This document shows, piece after piece, positions 6,506-6,524 of a stretch of 6,524 nucleotides of DNA. The notes below the pieces were generated by a model. It made no database searches and had not been told where the DNA came from. It was given only the letters and a program-made list of their open reading frames with translations. The position numbers and the translations under genes were made by a program. The stretch lies in assembly GCA_027080245.1 (NCBI GenBank), contig JALWSN010000254.1, positions 1 through 6,524 of the forward strand, written 5' to 3'. Position 1 is the stretch's first letter; the number at the start of each line of letters is the position of its first letter. The stretch is from Ignavibacteriales bacterium (GTDB lineage: Bacteria > Bacteroidota > Ignavibacteria > Ignavibacteriales > Melioribacteraceae).

Positions 6506-6524
6506 ATGGAGAAAGCTCTTAAGT
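6506..6524 (+). CDS. Possible start of a gene running off the right edge
   Basis: An ATG at 6506 opens MEKALK before the window ends. A GGGG stretch at 6497-6500, five bases upstream, could act as a weak ribosome-binding site, and a weak promoter-like pair lies about 50-80 bases upstream. Six codons cannot identify a product, and the call rests on context alone. Confidence 0.3.

Overview
The window looks like a piece of a low-G+C chromosome from the Bacteroidota/Chlorobiota/Ignavibacteriota group, most likely an Ignavibacteriota-type organism. The strongest evidence is the C-terminal type IX secretion (T9SS) sorting domain of the 807-residue protein. Its wording (QNYPNPFNPTTTIEYSVP ... LKIYDVLGRQV ... 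LPSGIYFYRL ... KMVLMK) is typical of those lineages. A periplasmic two-propeller histidine kinase of the kind expanded in the same phyla agrees with this. No rRNA, tRNA, CRISPR array, insertion sequence or phage gene is visible.

Layout from left to right. Positions 1-2626 (minus strand) hold a sensor histidine kinase whose C-terminal end lies beyond the left edge. It reads, in one frame, as a signal peptide, 14 propeller repeats, a Y_Y_Y domain, one membrane helix, a coiled coil and a HisKA domain with the phospho-accepting His. Positions 2627-2818 are an intergenic spacer holding a good minus-strand intrinsic terminator for the upstream gene, followed by a plausible kinase promoter. Positions 2819-5242 (minus) encode a secreted, T9SS-sorted protein of unknown function with a divergent, Trp-punctuated, propeller-like body. 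Positions 5243-5468 are an AT-rich upstream region with an FNR/CRP-like inverted repeat. Positions 5469-5804 (minus) encode a small DsrE-superfamily protein. A 131-bp divergent spacer containing an 11-bp direct repeat separates it from 5936-6208 (plus), a 90-residue two-helix membrane protein of unknown family. Positions 6209-6505 hold no convincing gene, only weak hairpins. A new plus-strand gene may begin at 6506 and run off the right edge.

Functional links are loose. The kinase and the T9SS protein lie on the same strand but are separated by a terminator, so they are probably transcribed separately. The kinase would sense an extracytoplasmic signal with its propellers, and its response regulator or effector domains lie outside the window. 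The DsrE-like protein and the small membrane protein share a divergent promoter region but nothing else that proves a joint role. I did not find convincing evidence for a new multi-gene system. The least explained items are the body of the T9SS cargo, the orphan membrane protein and a shared TGATTTTAATC motif.
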